Shown here: piece after piece, positions 15,182 to 15,554 of the stretch
How positions within the stretch are numbered: the first letter of the stretch is position 1
Layout of the letters: every line of letters begins with the position of its first letter
From: an uncultured Campylobacter sp.
GTDB lineage: Bacteria; Campylobacterota; Campylobacteria; Campylobacterales; Campylobacteraceae
Reading direction: 5' to 3'
Length of the DNA: 15,554 nt
NCBI RefSeq assembly: GCF_938045205.1
Contig: NZ_CALIMY010000106.1
Span: forward strand, 1-15,554
Made by a program: the position numbers and the translations under genes
The notes under the pieces: model-generated
Seen by the model: the letters and a program-made list of their open reading frames with translations, nothing else
Databases searched by the model: none
Told to the model about the DNA's origin: nothing

Positions 15182-15554
15182 TTAATCGTGCAGAAAAGTT
15201 ACAACTTCATGCTCTTTTGGTAAATTCTCTCTACCTCTAATACCGCGATTACCATATTCCGTTAGAGCTTCCTTTAAAATTTTATAAAGCTCGTCCAATG
15301 GAATTCCGTCAATACTAGAATTTATATTTTCTAGCTTATATTTGATAAAAAATGGATTATCGACTAGCATTTTACTTGTGGTTTCGTCATAAATTCGCCT
15401 TATATCAAGCTCGATATTTTTACCTTTATAATGAAGCAACCAAATATCTTCACCCGTGTAGCCATCTCGCGGATCCGGCATAGATGCCAAACATACATGA
15501 ATAAGCCAAGCACCTCTTTGCCTATCGATAACCCAATTCATCCAATCAGTATCA
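15182..15554 (-). CDS. Unrecognised protein, 5' end beyond the window
   Basis: The frame is open from the right edge of the window to a TAA at 15184-15182. An ATG at 15541 would give 119 residues, but the frame continues upstream (DTDW just before it) and no ribosome binding site precedes that ATG. The real start is therefore probably outside and the gene is partial. The protein is soluble-looking and mixed in composition, without signal peptide or membrane segment. Near the front are a Trp-rich stretch (DTDWMNWVIDRQRGAWLIHV) and DPRDGYTGEDIWLLHYKGK; a helical section (PLDELYKILKEALTEYG) and a charged tail follow. I recognise no domain. It faces the VbhA-like gene tail to tail, 71 bases apart, so the two do not form an operon. 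It is AT-richer than the conserved block before it. Confidence 0.65.
   Translation of the reverse strand, partial: DTDWMNWVIDRQRGAWLIHVCLASMPDPRDGYTGEDIWLLHYKGKNIELDIRRIYDETTSKMLVDNPFFIKYKLENINSSIDGIPLDELYKILKEALTEYGNRGIRGRENLPKEHEVVTFLHD

Overview
The window looks like a chromosomal segment of a Campylobacter species (Campylobacterota) with a higher GC content than C. jejuni, perhaps an oral type such as the C. gracilis / C. rectus / C. showae group. The species guess is inference. It rests on three things: the gene order ppa, adk, aspS / nadK, recN, tatD, SLT-type transglycosylase, rlpA, which from memory matches the C. jejuni Cj0638c-Cj0646 block; T-rich, extended -10 promoters; and intergenic DNA saturated with AAATTT-type words.

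Layout. (1) 1-83 is the probable 3' tail of an upstream gene, followed by about 500 bases without a gene that turn very AT-rich towards 584. (2) 585-3575 is a large outer-membrane TonB-dependent receptor of the haemoglobin/transferrin/lactoferrin class. One in-frame TAG at 1119-1121 breaks it exactly between the plug and the barrel; the frame is otherwise intact. (3) 3576-4339 is gene-poor and holds a diverged inverted repeat and possible decayed sequence. (4) On the minus strand, 9472 down to 4340, lie aspS, adk, a YgiW/YdeI-type periplasmic OB-fold protein, ppa, and a secreted leucine-rich-repeat protein with its own probable promoter behind a strong hairpin. (5) On the plus strand, divergent from aspS, lie nadK and recN (overlapping), then, behind a good promoter, tatD, a lytic transglycosylase (MltD-like) and rlpA. 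(6) After rlpA the conserved block ends. A structured intergenic stretch precedes a 78-residue VbhA-like (Fic-antitoxin-type) protein with no Fic toxin in view. A convergent, unrecognised gene runs off the right edge.

How the genes work together. aspS-adk is a tight translation/nucleotide pair (4-base overlap). ygiW-ppa is another close pair (9-base gap). nadK and recN overlap by 7 bases. The tatD-mltD-rlpA group combines a metal-dependent nuclease with two peptidoglycan-cleaving envelope proteins: an SLT-domain transglycosylase and a DPBB-SPOR lipoprotein. In RlpA-type systems, SPOR-guided glycan cleavage acts at the division septum.

Most noteworthy: the plug/barrel-splitting amber codon in the haem/iron receptor; the orphan VbhA-like protein, in which Asn replaces the Ser/Thr of the Fic-inhibition motif; the secreted LRR protein; the hairpin-rich region between rlpA and the VbhA-like gene; and the repeat-like DNA downstream of the receptor. 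No CRISPR array, insertion sequence, rRNA or tRNA gene was seen.
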